NCBI RefSeq assembly: GCF_003966975.1
Contig: NZ_AP018437.1
Coordinates: forward strand, 744,001-808,000
Origin: Pelolinea submarina
Lineage (GTDB): Bacteria; Chloroflexota; Anaerolineae; Anaerolineales; Anaerolineaceae
Direction: 5' to 3'
DNA: 64,000 bases
Made by a program: the position numbers and the translations under genes. The notes beneath the pieces were generated by a model. It was not told the origin of the DNA. It searched no databases and saw only the letters and a program-made list of their open reading frames with translations. Positions 9,575 through 22,800 of this stretch are shown here, one piece after another; the stretch's first letter is position 1; each line of letters begins with the position of its first letter.

Positions 9575-9615
9575 AAAGGGTAAGGCGGATGGGGATCTGC
9601 CTTACCCTTGTTTTT
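9575..9615 (+). terminator. Intrinsic terminator of the ara operon
   Basis: The arms AAGGGTAAGGC (from 9576) and GCCTTACCCTT (to 9609) pair, with flanking GAT/ATC bases around a GGGG loop, followed by GTTTTT. This ends transcription from the transporter-araBDA genes before the separately promoted regulator. Confidence 0.9.
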
Positions 9616-9644
9616 AACCAACACCTGTATCGATCTGGCGTAAT

Positions 9645-9675
9645 TTGACTTATAATCAATTGTTTTTCGTATAAA
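9645..9675 (+). promoter_or_regulatory. Probable promoter of the LacI-family regulator
   Basis: TTGACT (9645-9650) and TATAAA (9670-9675) are separated by 19 bases, with TTTTTCG just before the -10 box. The start codon of the regulator follows about 20 bases later. The same TTTTCG-TATA arrangement and 19-base spacing recur ahead of the giant gene. No clear LacI-type palindromic operator with a central CG was seen here. Confidence 0.55.
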
Positions 9676-9695
9676 ATGCTAATAAGTAAATAATT

Positions 9696-10736
9696 ATGAT
9701 TAGAAAAGCCAAGATTACGATTAAAGATGTTGCTAACACAGCGGGTGTTTCCACCCAAACTGTTTCACGCGTGTTAAATAACCGCCCGGATGTTTCTCCG
9801 GAAACGCGCGAGATGGTGCAAAAGGTCATCCGTGAATTGGGTTACGCCCCCAATATCATTGCGCGCAGCTTGAGCAGCGGCAAGACGAATACCATCGGCG
9901 TGGTTGGCTTCGGGTTGGAATACTACGGCCCGGCAAAAGTCCTTACAGGCATAGAGAAAAAATCAGCGGAATATGGGTATTCCGTTATGCTGGCACTGTT
10001 GGATCAATTTGACCGCGAACACATTGAGAAAGTCATCACCCAATTTATTGCCCAACAGGTAACCGGAATTATTTGGGCTATTCCCGGTTTTACCGACAGC
10101 ATAGAACTGGTCGCATCAATTGCGGAATCTTTGGAAATTCCCATTATTTTATTGAATCGGCCGCCATTAAAAAAGAGATTGGTTTTATCAGTAGATAATC
10201 GCGAAGGCGCGCGCCTGGCGGTAAAGCATTTGCAGGACCAAGGTTACCGGCATATCGGCATGATCTCCGGTCCATTAAGCTGGTGGGAAGCCCAGGAGCG
10301 CCTGGCCGGCTGGCGAGAGATGGTAGAGACGGCCGGAATCAAGAACCTTGACCGCATGGTATACGAGGGAGATTGGACGGTGGAGAGCGGCGATTGCGGT
10401 TTCGAAGCATTGTTCGCAACCAACCCGGATTTGGATGCCATTTTTGTCAGCAACGATCAAATGTCGTTAGGCGTAATTCAGGCAGCCCGCCGCCATGAAT
10501 TACGGATACCCGAGGATCTGGGTATTGTAGGTTTCGATAATGTCGCCGAATCCAAATTCTATTCCCCGGCACTGACAACGGTGCACCAGCCCGCGCGTCA
10601 TTTGGGCGGATTGGCGGTGGTTCGATTGGATCAATGCATCCGGCATGAACCGGGTGAAGATTGTATCAATGCGGGGCAAAATGTAGTTGTGCCTGACTTG
10701 ATCGTGCGGCGCACTTCTCTGCGCGGCGGTGAATGA
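9696..10736 (+). CDS. LacI-family transcriptional regulator, probable arabinose-locus repressor
   Basis: A 346-residue regulator. An N-terminal LacI helix-turn-helix (about residues 7-55) reads TIKDVANTAGVSTQTVSRVLNN, then the hinge helix YAPNIIARSLSSG, then a periplasmic-binding-protein-like effector domain ending with DLIVRRTSLRGG. SNDQMSLGVIQAA and VGFDNVAESKFYSP are family-typical effector-domain elements. It lies directly after araA but behind a terminator and its own promoter. A natural guess is that it senses L-arabinose or an intermediate and controls the operon upstream, whose promoter lies outside the window. The effector is not known. Confidence 0.9.
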   Translation: MIRKAKITIKDVANTAGVSTQTVSRVLNNRPDVSPETREMVQKVIRELGYAPNIIARSLSSGKTNTIGVVGFGLEYYGPAKVLTGIEKKSAEYGYSVMLALLDQFDREHIEKVITQFIAQQVTGIIWAIPGFTDSIELVASIAESLEIPIILLNRPPLKKRLVLSVDNREGARLAVKHLQDQGYRHIGMISGPLSWWEAQERLAGWREMVETAGIKNLDRMVYEGDWTVESGDCGFEALFATNPDLDAIFVSNDQMSLGVIQAARRHELRIPEDLGIVGFDNVAESKFYSPALTTVHQPARHLGGLAVVRLDQCIRHEPGEDCINAGQNVVVPDLIVRRTSLRGGE

Positions 10737-10769
10737 TAGACTTACCACTGAGGCAATAAATCGTACGGA

Positions 10770-10802
10770 TTGACGAAATAAATTCCACTTTTCGTATATA
10801 AT
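10770..10802 (+). promoter_or_regulatory. Probable promoter of the giant repeat-protein gene
   Basis: TTGACG (10770-10775), a 19-base spacer ending in TTTTCG, then TATATA (10795-10800), which overlaps TATAAT at 10797-10802. The leader to the ATG at 10859 would be about 50 bases. The layout copies that of the promoter at 9645, so the two may share a sigma factor or regulator. Confidence 0.5.
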
Positions 10803-10858
10803 AATCTAAGTCAAGAATCCTCGGAAGATGATCGACTAATCAAATCCTTGCAGCGGGA

Positions 10859-13800
10859 ATGTCAATGCAGCCAGCAAAGGAACCCTGTTACATTGCGTTA
10901 CGAGTAATAACAATTTTGTCCATATTTGCAAGATTGTTCTCTTTTACTGTGCCCGTTTATGCGGATGGGGGATTGGCTTTTTCGGGCTGGGGCGATGAGA
11001 TTGCAGACTTAAGCCAATATCAGAATAACACTAACGCTCAAATTGACAGCGGATTAATTTCCGCGCTGGATACAGCCGATTCCTATTCCATTGAATACCT
11101 GGTAGATGTATCTTCCATTACTGATGCGATCGCGGACGGCGAAGCGCAGCTGGCTTATGCCTTCAACTGCGAAGTCAGCGATGAGGGCGAGGGCGCGAAC
11201 GATAGCGGGCAGCTGACCGTGTCGTTTACAGGCGCGGCGGCAGCCGACCAAAACCACAATTGCAGCTTCGAAACGCAAGGTAACTTCTCCAACAGTTTGA
11301 CAATCCCCGACGATACCACTGCCATCCAGTTTACTTTTACCGGGACTTTGGAGGGAGGAACCAATACGGTCACTTTCGGCAATGTGTCCATGATTGTGAC
11401 CGACGAACTGGCCCCGCGCCTGGATGCACTGTCCACCCCGGCAGCCGGCGGCGGCGCGACCATTTCAGTAAACGCAATCGAAAGCGGCAGTGGGCTGAGC
11501 GGTACATATTACGCGGCGGGTGACCGGGCGGCTGATTACTTTCCGGCCGGCGGGACAGAAATTGAAATACTGTACGGCAGCGGCAGCTTCGACCTTTCTT
11601 CCGGCGGCACCTATACCATTTATGCGGCAGATTACAGCGGCAACGAATCCCTCAAGACGCTGCAGGTCAATACGTACCCGCAAATCAGCGGACTGAGCGA
11701 CCAGAGCATTGATGAGGATGCTACCGCTTCTTTTTCCTTTAATATTACGGACGCAGAGAGCGCGGCCGGCGATTTGACGATCAGCGTAATTTCTTCCGAT
11801 GAAAGCATCCTGGCGAATGGCTCCATTGGCCTGACCAATACCGACGGCTTGGTGGCTGTTTCGGCTGCGCCGAAAGCAGATGCCAACGGCAGCTTGACCA
11901 TTACTTTTTACGTCAGCGACCCGCAGGGATTGCAGCAAACCCAAACCATTAACTTCAGCGTGAACGCGGTCAACGATGAACCCACTGCCAACGCGGATGC
12001 GGTCTCAACCGATGAAGATACCCCCATTACCATTAACGTGCTGGCCAACGACACCAATCCGGACCATGGCACGTTGACGGTGAGTTTGCTCAGCGAGCCG
12101 GAAAGCGGTTCGGCGCTGGTCAACCCCGACGGCACCATCACCTATACCCCCGCGGACAATGCCTCCGGAATCGTTACCTTTACCTATCAGATCCTTGATT
12201 CGGCCGGCGGCGATACGGATTCAGCCGAGGTAACCGTGACTGTGGTCAGCGTGGACGATATGCCTTTTGCCATGGATGATTCCGGCGAACTGGCGGAGGA
12301 TGGCTCCCTAACCTTAAACGTTCTAGAAAACGACAGCGACGTGGAAGGGGACGCGTTCTTCATCTCCGCGGTGAGCGACCCGCCCAACGGCAGCGCGGTC
12401 ATCAGCGCCGGGTTGGACCAGATCACCTATTCTCCGGACGCCAATTACTTTGGCTCGGATTCTTTCACCTATACCATCCAGGAAACTATGGATGCCACCA
12501 AGACCGCCACCGCTACGGTGACCCTGACCATCAACGGCGAGAACGACGCGCCCGTACCCAGCTATAACGCCTCGGTCAGCACAGATGAAGATACCCAGTT
12601 GACCGAATCTTTCACGGCCACGGATGTGGACGGCGATGAGTTGACCATTACGGTCAAAGACGGCAACGGGCCCAGCCACGGCAGCTTGCTGCTGGGCGAT
12701 GGCAGTTACATTTACCAGCCCGTGGATAACTATAATGGAACAGACAGCTTCATTATCACCGTTAGTGATGGCACAGCTGAAGTAGATTGTGAGATTACCG
12801 TGACTGTCAACGAGGTCAACGATGCGCCGGTACCCAGCTATAGCGCATCGGTCAGCACGGATGAAGATACGCCTTTGTCCGAAAACCTGACAGCCACCGA
12901 CATCGACCTGGATGAGCTGAGCTACACCGTCAAGGAGGGCAATAGCCCCCTACACGGCACATTGGAACTGATCGAAGGCGGATATACGTATACACCCGCC
13001 GAAAACTACAACGGACCGGACAGCTTCACCATTACGGTGGGGGACGGGACGAATGATGTGGACTGCGCCATTTCGGTGACAGTCAACTCCGTCAACGACG
13101 CGCCGGCAGCCAGCTATAGCGCTTTGGTCAGCACGGATGAAGATACACCTCTGAATGAGACCATTTCGGCCACGGACGCGGACGGCGACACGGTGACCTT
13201 CAGTGTCAAGGATGGCAACAGCCCGCTTCATGGCACGCTGGAATTGATCGAAGGCGGATATACCTATAGCCCCAACGAAAACTACTTCGGAACGGACAGC
13301 TTCACAATCACGGTGAGCGATGGCACAGCTGAAGTAGATTGCGAGATTACCGTGACTGTCAATGCGGTCAACGATGCACCTGTGCCAAGCTATAACGCTT
13401 CAGTCAGCACGGATGAGGATACTGCCCTTACGGAAGCATTGACAGCCACCGACATCGACCTGGATAAACTGAACTATCTCGTCAAGGATGGCAACGCCCC
13501 CCTGCACGGCACGCTGGAACTAATCGAGGGCGGGTATACCTATAGCCCCAACGAAAACTACTTCGGCACAGACAGCTTCACCATTACGGTGAGCGATGGA
13601 ACGGATGAAGTGGATTGCGCCATCTCGGTAACAGTCAATTCAATCAACGATGCGCCTGTGCCCAGTTACACGGCGGATGTCAGCATGGACGAAGATACAC
13701 CCCTGACCGAAGTCCTGACCGCCACGGATGTGGAACTGGACGAATTGACTTTCAGTATCAAGACCAACGGATCTAATGGCAGCGTGGTGCTGATTGAAGG

Positions 13801-16800
13801 AGGGTATACCTATAGCCCCAACGCTGATTTCAACGGAACGGATACGTTTACCATAATCGTCAGCGACGGCAGCAACGAGGTGGACTGCGATATCGCCGTG
13901 ACGGTGAACGCGGTCAACGACGCGCCGGTACCCAGTTATACCGCATCCGTCAGCACGGATGAAGATACGCCTTTGACCGAAAACCTGACGGCCACGGATG
14001 TGGACCTGGATGAACTGACTTTCACCATTAAAGACGGCAGCGGCCCTGCGCACGGCAGCCTGGAATTGATCGAGGGGGGATATATCTACAGCCCGGATGA
14101 AAACTACAACGGCCCGGACAGCTTTACCATTGTGGTGGGCGATGGTACGACCACGGTGGATTGTGACATTACGGTAACGGTCAACGCGGTCAATGATAAG
14201 CCTGTGCCCAGTTACAGCGCAGCGGTCAGCACAGACGAGGACACACTTTTAACCGAAAGCCTGACTGCCACGGACGTAGACCTGGACGAGTTGAGCTACA
14301 CGGTCAAGGCCGGCAGCGGACCAGCCCATGGGACGCTGACCCTGATTGAGGGCGGTTATACCTATGATCCGGCTGATGATTATAACGGCAGCGACAGCTT
14401 CACCATCGTGGTGGATGACGGCACGGACACAGTGGATTGCGATATCACTGTAACGGTCAACGCGGTCAACGATGCGCCGGTGCCCAGTTATTCGGCGGAG
14501 GTCAACACGGATGAAGACACGCCTTTGACCGAAAGCCTGACCGCCACGGATGTGGACTTGGACGATCTTAGTTACACCGTCAAAAGCGGCAATGGCCCGG
14601 CCAACGGCACACTGGAATTAATCGAGGGGGGCTATACCTACAGTCCGAATGAAAATTACAACGGCGCGGACAGCTTTACCACCACGGTGGGGGACGGCAC
14701 GGCTGAAGTGGATTGCGCCATCACGGTGACGGTCGCCGCGGTCAACGACGATCCTGTGGCGGTGGACGACAGCGCTATCACCAATGAGGACACCCCGGTT
14801 ACCATCTATGTGCTGACCAATGACTCGGATGTGGATTCGCCGGAAGGCGACACTTTTAGCCCCACAGCTATCCTGAGCGGGCCGGCCAACGGTTCAGCGG
14901 AGATTATTGGGAATACGATTGTCTATTCACCCGACACGAACTATTACGGTTTGGATGAATTTACTTACCAGATCACCGACAGCGGCGGATTGACAGCTTC
15001 GGCCACCGTTTCGATCAAGATCAACTCGGTGAACGATTATCCGCTGCCAGATGGTTTGGAAGAAGAGTACACCATTGACGAAGACAGCAGCATCACCATT
15101 ACCTTTAACCTGACCGATGTGGAAACACCCACAGAAACTTTGACCATGCAGGTGGTTTCCGGCAACACGTCTTTGGTACCGCAAACACGCATCACTATCA
15201 CCGGATTGGAGGATACCAATCCGGCTGTATCCATCAAGCTGGTTCCGCTATCCAACCAAAACGGGGATGCCACTTTTACGCTGCGTGCCAGCGACGGTTT
15301 CCAGACGGCCGTATATACCTTTACGCTGCATGTCACCGCGGTCAACGACGCGCCCACCGCGCGCAACGACAGCATCAGCTTCACGGAAGATACTCCCACG
15401 GTCATCACGGTCAGCAGCCAATTGCTTAATAACGACACGGATGTGGATAACCTGCAAAGCGAACTGAGCTACGTTGAAATCGTGACCACCACAGTGGACG
15501 GCACCCTGGTCGATAACGGCGACGGCACGCTGACCTATACCCCCGCGGAGAACTATGATTCCACCGACTCGTTCGTATACCGCATCAAGGACCCGGACGG
15601 CGCAACCGCGACGGCCACGGTCACCCTGACGGCTGCGGCGGTGAACGACCCGCCCATCATCAGTGAAATCGATGACCAGACCATCGAAGAGGACGACACC
15701 CTGACGGTCAACTTCACGGTCCAGGACTTCGACCTGGAAACCGAGGCGGAAATGAACACCCTCATGATCACGACCGACTCGACCAATCCGGAGATCCTGG
15801 ATGCGAATAACATGCGCGTGACAGGCTCTGGAGAGAACCGCACCTTCACAGCGGCGCCGTTGGCGGACAAGAACGGCACGGTTACTGTTACCGTGACGGT
15901 CAGCGACGGCATTGCGGAAGATTCGACCGTATTTGTGGTCACGGTTAACCCGGTACCGGACGCGCCAACAGCGGTGGATGACTTCTTCTACGTGCAGGAA
16001 ACCGGCACTTTTGCCATCGATCCATTGTCCAACGACTGGGATGCGGACGGTGATACCAGCCTGACGGCGAACATTGTCAGCGCGCCTGATTTTGGTACGC
16101 TGGAAGCGAACGGAACAGCCTTTACCTATTCCCCCAATGAAGATTTTGATGGCGAAGATTCCTTTACTTATACGGTAACTGATTCCACCGGTTTGATCTC
16201 CGAAACAGCTACTGTCACGCTAAGCGCCGACCCGGCCAACCATCCGCCGGTGATCACGTTGATTGAAAACCAGGTCATTTTTGAGGATGAAGGCGGTTCA
16301 GTAACTTTCAGTGTGACCGATGTAGACGGGAATCTGTCGGATGTACGTGCAGCCAGTTCCAACACGACCGTTTTCCCGGAAGGCAGCCTGGTCTTGAGCA
16401 ACAGCGGTTCTGATTACACCCTGACCTTCACCCCCGCGCCGAATGCCACCTGTAAGTCGGTTTTGACCATCACCGCCGAGGACTCGCGCGGCAACCAATC
16501 GACCCGCACGTTTACCGTGCGCGTGGTGCCCATCAACGATCTACCCACCGCGGTGGACGATGCGGTCGTGACCAACGAGGACCAGTCCGTTACCTTCAAC
16601 GTGCTCAGCAACGATAGCGATATTGAAACGGCCACGGCCAACCTGGTGCTGCGTAAAGTGCTATCGACACCCTCGCATGGGCGCTTATCCAGCCTGGGGT
16701 CAGGCCAATTCCGTTACACTCCTTATGATGATTACAACGGCAGCGACTCGTTTACATACGAGATGATCGACACAGACGGCGGTGTGGACAGCGCCACGGT

Positions 16801-19800
16801 GACCATCACCATTAATTCCGTCAACGACGCGCCTGAAGCGTACGATAACAACCTGTCCACCATTGTGGCACCCGGCGGCACGCTGGATAACATCAATGTG
16901 ATCGGCAACGACACTGACCCGGACCTGCCGTATGATGTAAACGAAGAGATCCACGTGACCGGCATTGTCTCCCAGCCGAGCTGCGGTACCGCTTATGTGA
17001 ATGGCGATGGATCGCTGAAGTATGAAGCTTTCAATATCGGCGGCGATTGTTCGGAAGCCTGGATCACGTTCACTTATCAGATTGAAGACCACTACGGCGC
17101 GACCGATACAGCCACGGTTTCTATAGCGGTGGATACTGAAGAGGTTAATCTATCGCCGCGCACCTACAGCATCTGGCGTTCCATCCAGGAAGACGCCGCA
17201 ACTATCACCATCGACTTGTCTAATTACTCGTTCGATCCGGACGGCGATTCACTTAGCTATTTAATAGATTTGGTTGTAACACCGTACACCAACCTGGGCA
17301 CCGCGTTTATTAACGGCAGTAATATTTATTACACACCAGATGCAAATAAGAATGGCAGCTACTCCCAGGAGAATTTCACCTATTCCGTCACGGACGGCAC
17401 ATCTACCGTTTATGCTACCATTTACATCGAGATTCTGGCAGTCAACGACGCCCCTACCATTTCTATGCAAACCGATTCCATCGTGGAGATCCCTGACCAG
17501 GAGATCGATGAGGATTCCACCGTCAGCCTGCAATTCTATATCGACGATGTAGATATCCAGGACACCGGTACTACATTCGGATTGGATGACCTGGGCATGA
17601 GCGTTTATTCCGATGACGCGGAATTGGTCCCGCCGGAGAGCATCAGCTACACGCGTGATAATGATACCGGGCTGGTAACGTTGGAGATCACGCCGGCCGA
17701 AGAGGAATTCGGCACTGCCAACATCACCGTTCTAGTCACGGACGGCATCGTTTATACCAGCGATACCTTCCTGTTGACGGTCAACGAGGTCAACGACCCG
17801 CCGGTAGCGGCCGACCATTGGGTGACCACCAACGAAGAAGAACCCATTCATGTGGATGTGGTGGACTACCTGGCCAACGTGGATGGCGACACCATCACCA
17901 TCAGCCAGGGCATCATCGCTCCGGCGCACGGCACGTTAAGTTTTGACCAGGCCAACGGGGATGCCATCTATACTCCTGCTTTGGATTACTACGGCAGCGA
18001 TACCTTCGATTTCGTACTGACCGACAGCGGCGGCTTGACCGACAGCGGCACGGTCTACGTGACCATCCTGAATGTCAACGATCCGCCGGATATCACCAAC
18101 CTGAGTGCAATTTTGGAGACTGCAGAAGATACCGATATTTCGACTACGTTTACCGTTTCAGATATCGACACAGACCTGGCGGATATCACCCTCAGCGGCG
18201 TGGCGTCCGACCTGGATCTGATCGCATCCTACGAATTCACAAAATCTACGGACGGCAGCGGTTCGGTTGACCTGACCATCCATCCGGCCCAAAATAAAAG
18301 CGGCACGGCAACCGTGGAGATCACGGCATCTGATGGGGATAAGTCGGATACGGAGAGCTTGACCCTGAAAGTTTACGCGGTCAATGATCCGCCGGTGGTC
18401 GTTAACGACAACGCCACAACGGATGAAGATACCTCGGTGACCATCAACGTGATCGCTAATGACACGGATGTGGAAGATCCCGATACGCTTTACGTGGTTT
18501 CGACCACCTCACCGAAACTACTTTTGGATGGCACGGCCGGCCACGGCACGGTTGTCAACAACAATGACGGCACGCTGACCTACAAACCTGGGGCAAACCG
18601 CAACGACGATATTTTCTTTACTTACGAAGTTTCCGACAGCGGCAACCTGCGCGGCACCGGCACGGTTACCATCACCATCAACGCGGTGGATGATGCCCCC
18701 ACGGTGGTCGGCGATAACCGCACCATTGAAGAAGATAATCCCGTAACCATTGCGGTGTTGATCAACGATACCGATATCGAAGGGGATGACTTCAGTATCT
18801 ACAGCTATACCAATCCATCGCACGGTTCTGTCAGCCTGGATGTGGACACGCAGTCCTTTACGTACAGCCCCGCGCTGAACTACTACGGTACGGACACCTT
18901 TACGTATACGGTTGCGGAAGACCTGAACCTGGAAAAGACGGCTACGGCTACGGTCAGGATCACGATTACTGCCGAGGATGATTATCCGATCGTCTCGACC
19001 GACGAACCCTGGATCATGTATGAGGATACCCCCGGCACCTTCGACGTGGTCATCAGCGACGCGGAAACCGCTTCAGCCAACCTGTTGATCACCTTCACCT
19101 CGCTGGACACCACCCTGATCAAGAGCTACAACGTGGTGCTGCAGGGTTCCGGCACATCCCGCACCGTCAAACTGACGCCGGAAGCGCAGATGAACGGCTC
19201 GCTGCAATTGCAGGTGGACGTGAACGATGGCGCGCTGACGACCACAGAATATATCGATATTATCATCATGCCGGTCAACGACCCGCCGATAGCCCAGGAT
19301 TACACCGCCACGGTGACCGAGGATGGATCCGTCAACGGAATGGTGGTCGTGAAGAGCGATATCGACCTGCTGCACGAGGGCGATTCGCACACTTATGCGT
19401 TGGGTACGGACGGCGCGCACGGCACGGCCGTGGTGCAATCAGACGGCAATTGGACCTATACTCCCGACGCGAATTACAACGGCAGCGACAGTTTCACGGT
19501 CATCATTACGGATGAGGGTGGCGCCACCGCTACCAGCACCGTTAGCGTCACGGTTGATAAAGAAAATGACGTTCCCGAAGTGACATCGGAGAATAAGAAC
19601 AAGCTGGACGAAGATACCAGCGTGACCGACACGATTGTGGTGTACGACCCGGATACCGCCGACGGTACAGACCCGGACAGCATTATCATCCAGGTCACCA
19701 CACCCCCGGCGCACGGCGAGGTGGACCTGGACGGCCTGACGGGCGAATACACCTACACCCCGGACGCTAATTACAACGGCTCGGACAGCTTCACCGTCAA

Positions 19801-22800
19801 GGTGACCGATGAACATGATACCTTTACCAGCAAAACCGTGTTAATCACGGTCGACCCGGTCAACGACGCTCCTGTGGCGGTGGATGATGGGGTTGATCCG
19901 CTCATCGTGATCAACGAAGAGGGCAGTGTCACCATTTACGTGCTGGCCAACGACGACGACATCGATCTGACGCGCGAAGGCGATGAATTGTTCATCGACT
20001 CATACAGCGGTGTAGATAACGGCAGCGTAGAGATCGCAGCCGGTTCCAAGAGCCTTACCTTCACTCCTGACGCGGACTGGAACGGCACCGAGACCTTCAC
20101 TTACACAGTGATAGATAAACACGGCGCTAAAGACACAGCTAATGTGACTGTGACGGTGAACGCGGTCAACGACCGGCCGGTTATTTCGGATGTGGCTAAC
20201 CAAAAGATCGATGAGGACACGAACACCGGCGCGTTGAGCTTCACGGTTACGGACGTGGATAATGAGGACGGCTCGCTGCAGGTAACCGCCGCTACCAGCA
20301 ACAGCAGCGTGATCCCGTTGAGCGGGATCGTGTTGGCCGGCAGCGGCAGCAGCCGCAGCGTGACGGTCACACCGGCAGCGGACTATAACACCTGGAATCC
20401 GGTTACGTCCGCGCATGAACCGGTCACCATTACCCTGACGGTCAGCGACGGCACGTTGACCCAAACAGATACTTTCACTGTAACGGTCGATCCGGTCAAT
20501 GACGCCCCGGTTGCCGCGGATGACGTTGCCCCAACGATCAAAGTGGACGAGGATGGTACGCTGGTCATCAGCGTGCTGGCCAATGACACGGATGTGGACA
20601 TCGCGCATGAGGGCGACAGCCTGACGATACAATCCTTCACGGGTGTGGACAACGGCACTGTCACCATTATCAACAGCGCAACCCAGCTGCGTTATGTTCC
20701 GGACGCTGATTTCTTCGGGATTGAAGAGTTTACCTATACCGTGGTGGATGAAAACAATGCCACCGACACAGCCACCGTCAAGGTGACGGTCAACGCGGTT
20801 AACGACCCGCCGGTCATCTCTGATATCGCCGATCAAACCATCGATGAGGACAGTGCTACCGACGCTCTCGAATTTACGGTTACGGATGTGGACAACGATG
20901 ACGCGGCTTTGCAGGTAACGGCCGCCACCGGTGACGGCACGGTCATCCCACTGAGCGGAATCGCGCTGGGCGGCAGCGGAAGCAACCGCACCGTGACGGT
21001 CACGCCCGCCGCTGATAAAAATACCTGGAACGCGCTCAGCAGTGCTCATGAACCCATTACCATCACCCTGACGGTCAGTGACGGCAGCCTGACAGACTCC
21101 ACCAGCTTCAAGGTCACCATCCTGCCGAAAAACGACACGCCGGAACCGGAAGACGACAGTACCTCCGTGGATGAAGACCACGAAATTGATATCGATGTGC
21201 TGGATAACGACTACGATGTGGATATTTCCAACGAAAGCGATGACCTAACCATCCTGTCGTTTGATGGTGTGGATAATGGCACGGTCACCATCATCTCCGC
21301 GGGAAAATTGCTGCACTTCAAACCCGATGCAGACTGGTTCGGCACGGAAGAATTTACCTATACGGTGGAAGATGAGAACCATGCCACAGCAACGGCCACC
21401 GTTACCGTAACGGTCGACCCGATCAATGACGCACCGGTCATTTCCAACGTTGCCAACCAAAGCATCAACGAAGACAGCGCCACCGCGGCGCTCAGCTTCA
21501 CCGTGACGGATGTGGATAATGACGACGCGGCCCTGCAGGTGACAGCCGCCACCAGCGAAGGCGCCACAATCCCCTTGAGCGGTATCAGCTTTGGGGGCAG
21601 CGGCAGCAGCCGTACTGTGACGATCACGCCTCTAACGGATAAGAACACCTGGAACGACACCGCCTCGGCGCACGACCCCGTCACTATCACTCTGACGGTC
21701 TCTGACGGCAGCCTGACCGACACGGATACTTTCACGGTTACCGTTCTCCCGCTTAATGATGGGCCGGACGCCGTGGATGATACTGCTTCGCTGCTGGAAG
21801 ACGGTTCGAAGACCATTTATGTTCTGAGCAATGACACCGATGTGGATTTGTCGAACGAAGGCGATGACCTGATCATTACCCATGTGGATGGTGTGGACAA
21901 CGCCACCGTGACCATCACCCATGACGGCAAGGATCTGCTTTTCGTGCCTGACAATGACTGGAATGGCGAGGAAGTCTTTACTTACACCATTGAAGATGAG
22001 GGTGGCGCCAGCGACACGGCGCAGGTGACCGTGACAGTCACGGCGCAAAACGACGCACCGGTCGCCGTGAATGACACGACCGCGGTGGATGAAGACGGCA
22101 GCGTGAAAATCCTGGTTTTGGATAACGACACCGACGAGGATATCGGCCGCGAAAGCGATAGCCTGACCATCATCAGCACCGACGACGTCGATCATGGTAC
22201 GGTCACCATCGCGTTGGATAAAAAGACCCTGACCTTCACACCCGAAGCGGATTGGAGCGGCGTCGAGGAATTCACCTATACCATCACGGATACGCACGAC
22301 GCCGAAGCCAGCGCCACGGTGCGCGTAGCCGTCAAAGCGGTCGTGGACGACCCGATTGCCAACGATGATAGCTTTAGCATGGCGGAGGACGCCGGCCTGA
22401 CCAGCCTGGACGTGCTGCATAACGATACGGACGCCGACTTGGATTACGGTGATTCCCTGACGATAAACGCCATCATTACTGACCCCGCCCACGGCAGCAT
22501 CAGCATCGACAGCGTCCATCAGCGCGTGCTTTACTCGCCGGATGCCAACTACAACGGTTCGGATAGCTTCACGTACCAGATAAAAGATACTCAGGATCCA
22601 GCAGTAACCGATAACGCGCTGGTCAGTTTGACTATCACAGCGGTGAATGATTTGCCGGTAGTGACCTCCACTAACAGCCATACCATCCAGGAAGATAACT
22701 CCGCCAGCGGCAAGGTGACTTCCACGGATGTGGACAATGCCGATTCGCCAGACCCGGACAGCCAGACCTACTCAATTCAGACCGAACCCGGGCACGGCAC

